Source: Arthrobacter cavernae
GTDB lineage: Bacteria; Actinomycetota; Actinomycetes; Actinomycetales; Micrococcaceae
Direction of reading: 5' to 3'
Length of the DNA: 64,000 nucleotides
Assembly: GCF_017368795.1 (NCBI RefSeq)
Contig: NZ_JAFNLL010000031.1
Coordinates: 33,612 to 97,611 of the forward strand
A program made the translations under genes and the position numbers. The notes under the pieces are model-generated. The model searched no databases, was not told where the DNA came from, and saw only the letters and a list, made by a program, of their open reading frames with translations. Position 1 is the stretch's first letter, and every line of letters starts with the position of its first letter. Shown in pieces: positions 63,907 through 64,000 of the stretch.

Positions 63907-63965
63907 TGGTTGCATTCGATTTCATGAATGACCTGCCGGAAGGAGCCTCGGCATGCCCATCGTAA
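63906..63965 (+). pseudogene. 19-codon ORF overlapping the preceding stop, possible truncated gene start
   Basis: ATG 63906 overlaps the preceding stop (TGATG) as translationally coupled genes do, and encodes MVAFDFMNDLPEGASA before running out of frame into rpsB. The rpsB ribosome binding site lies inside it. It may be the beginning of a second gene of the acquired unit, cut off at the junction with rpsB. Chance is possible. Confidence 0.3.
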
Positions 63966-64000
63966 CTATGCGCCAGCTGCTTGACAGCGGCGTCCACTTT
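63953..64000 (+). CDS. rpsB: 30S ribosomal protein S2 (5' end only)
   Basis: The window ends 16 codons into the gene: MPIVTMRQLLDSGVHF, the near-invariant start of actinobacterial ribosomal protein S2. GGAAGGAG lies seven to ten bases upstream of ATG. S2 is a small-subunit protein, normally followed by tsf. This marks the right edge as core genome, directly after the low-GC orphan gene. Confidence 0.93.
   Translation, partial: MPIVTMRQLLDSGVHF

Overview
The window is high-GC (roughly two thirds G+C) and densely packed. It reads as the chromosome of a soil actinobacterium of the Arthrobacter/Pseudarthrobacter group (Micrococcaceae). The assignment rests on overall protein character, a DUF3073 gene near purM-purF, an HspR-type inverted repeat in front of clpB, a guanidine-III riboswitch, and the start of an Arthrobacter-like rpsB at the right edge. 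Genus is an inference.

Layout. 1-4332: end of a probable taurine-dissimilation operon (aminotransferase, phosphotransacetylase, two unrelated anion exporters). 4404-5235: paired SMR exporter genes behind a guanidine-III riboswitch. 5336-8296: hutD, trpF, a first ArsR-AHSA1 pair, yccF. 8293-15006: sialidase, ECF sigma factor with membrane partner, ComB-like and DUF4031-HD genes, FAD oxidase. 15103-18184: molybdate module (TOBE regulator-like protein, modABC). 18277-22243: clpB, septum-formation protein, DUF3073. 22297-24442: second ArsR-AHSA1 module and a VOC protein. 24447-27850: purF-purM and a membrane protein. 27955-30179: urate branch (uraD-uraH) and a class V aminotransferase. 30216-36068: GntR, a free-standing Cache protein and a polyamine-type ABC transporter. 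36194-42588: Lrp, polar amino acid ABC transporter, hydroxyacid dehydrogenase, amidohydrolase. 42680-43621: secreted Ig-like protein. 43738-54454: aminotransferase, M20 hydrolase, TetR, ABC transporter, ThDP decarboxylase, aldehyde dehydrogenase, second M20 protein. 54686-55153: bcp. 55237-62182: glyoxylate/allantoin operon (hyi-glxR-gcl-glxK-allB-wHTH, minus strand). 62300-63905: low-GC orphan region, then rpsB.

How the genes work together. Most of the window is nitrogen, sulfur and carbon scavenging. uraH/uraD give allantoin, allB opens it, and gcl, glxR, hyi and glxK carry glyoxylate to phosphoglycerate. The two purine loci share a 15-bp inverted motif (TTCCGC-N4-TGGAA) in their promoter regions, which suggests one regulator. 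Three ABC importers each sit beside their own regulator and hydrolases.

The least explained features are non-coding. A family of intergenic elements is built from a conserved core of about 19 bp repeated every 32-33 bp. In two places forward and reverse copies flank a central palindrome. A second family of bipartite elements of about 110 bp ends in the same GACGCTC terminus.
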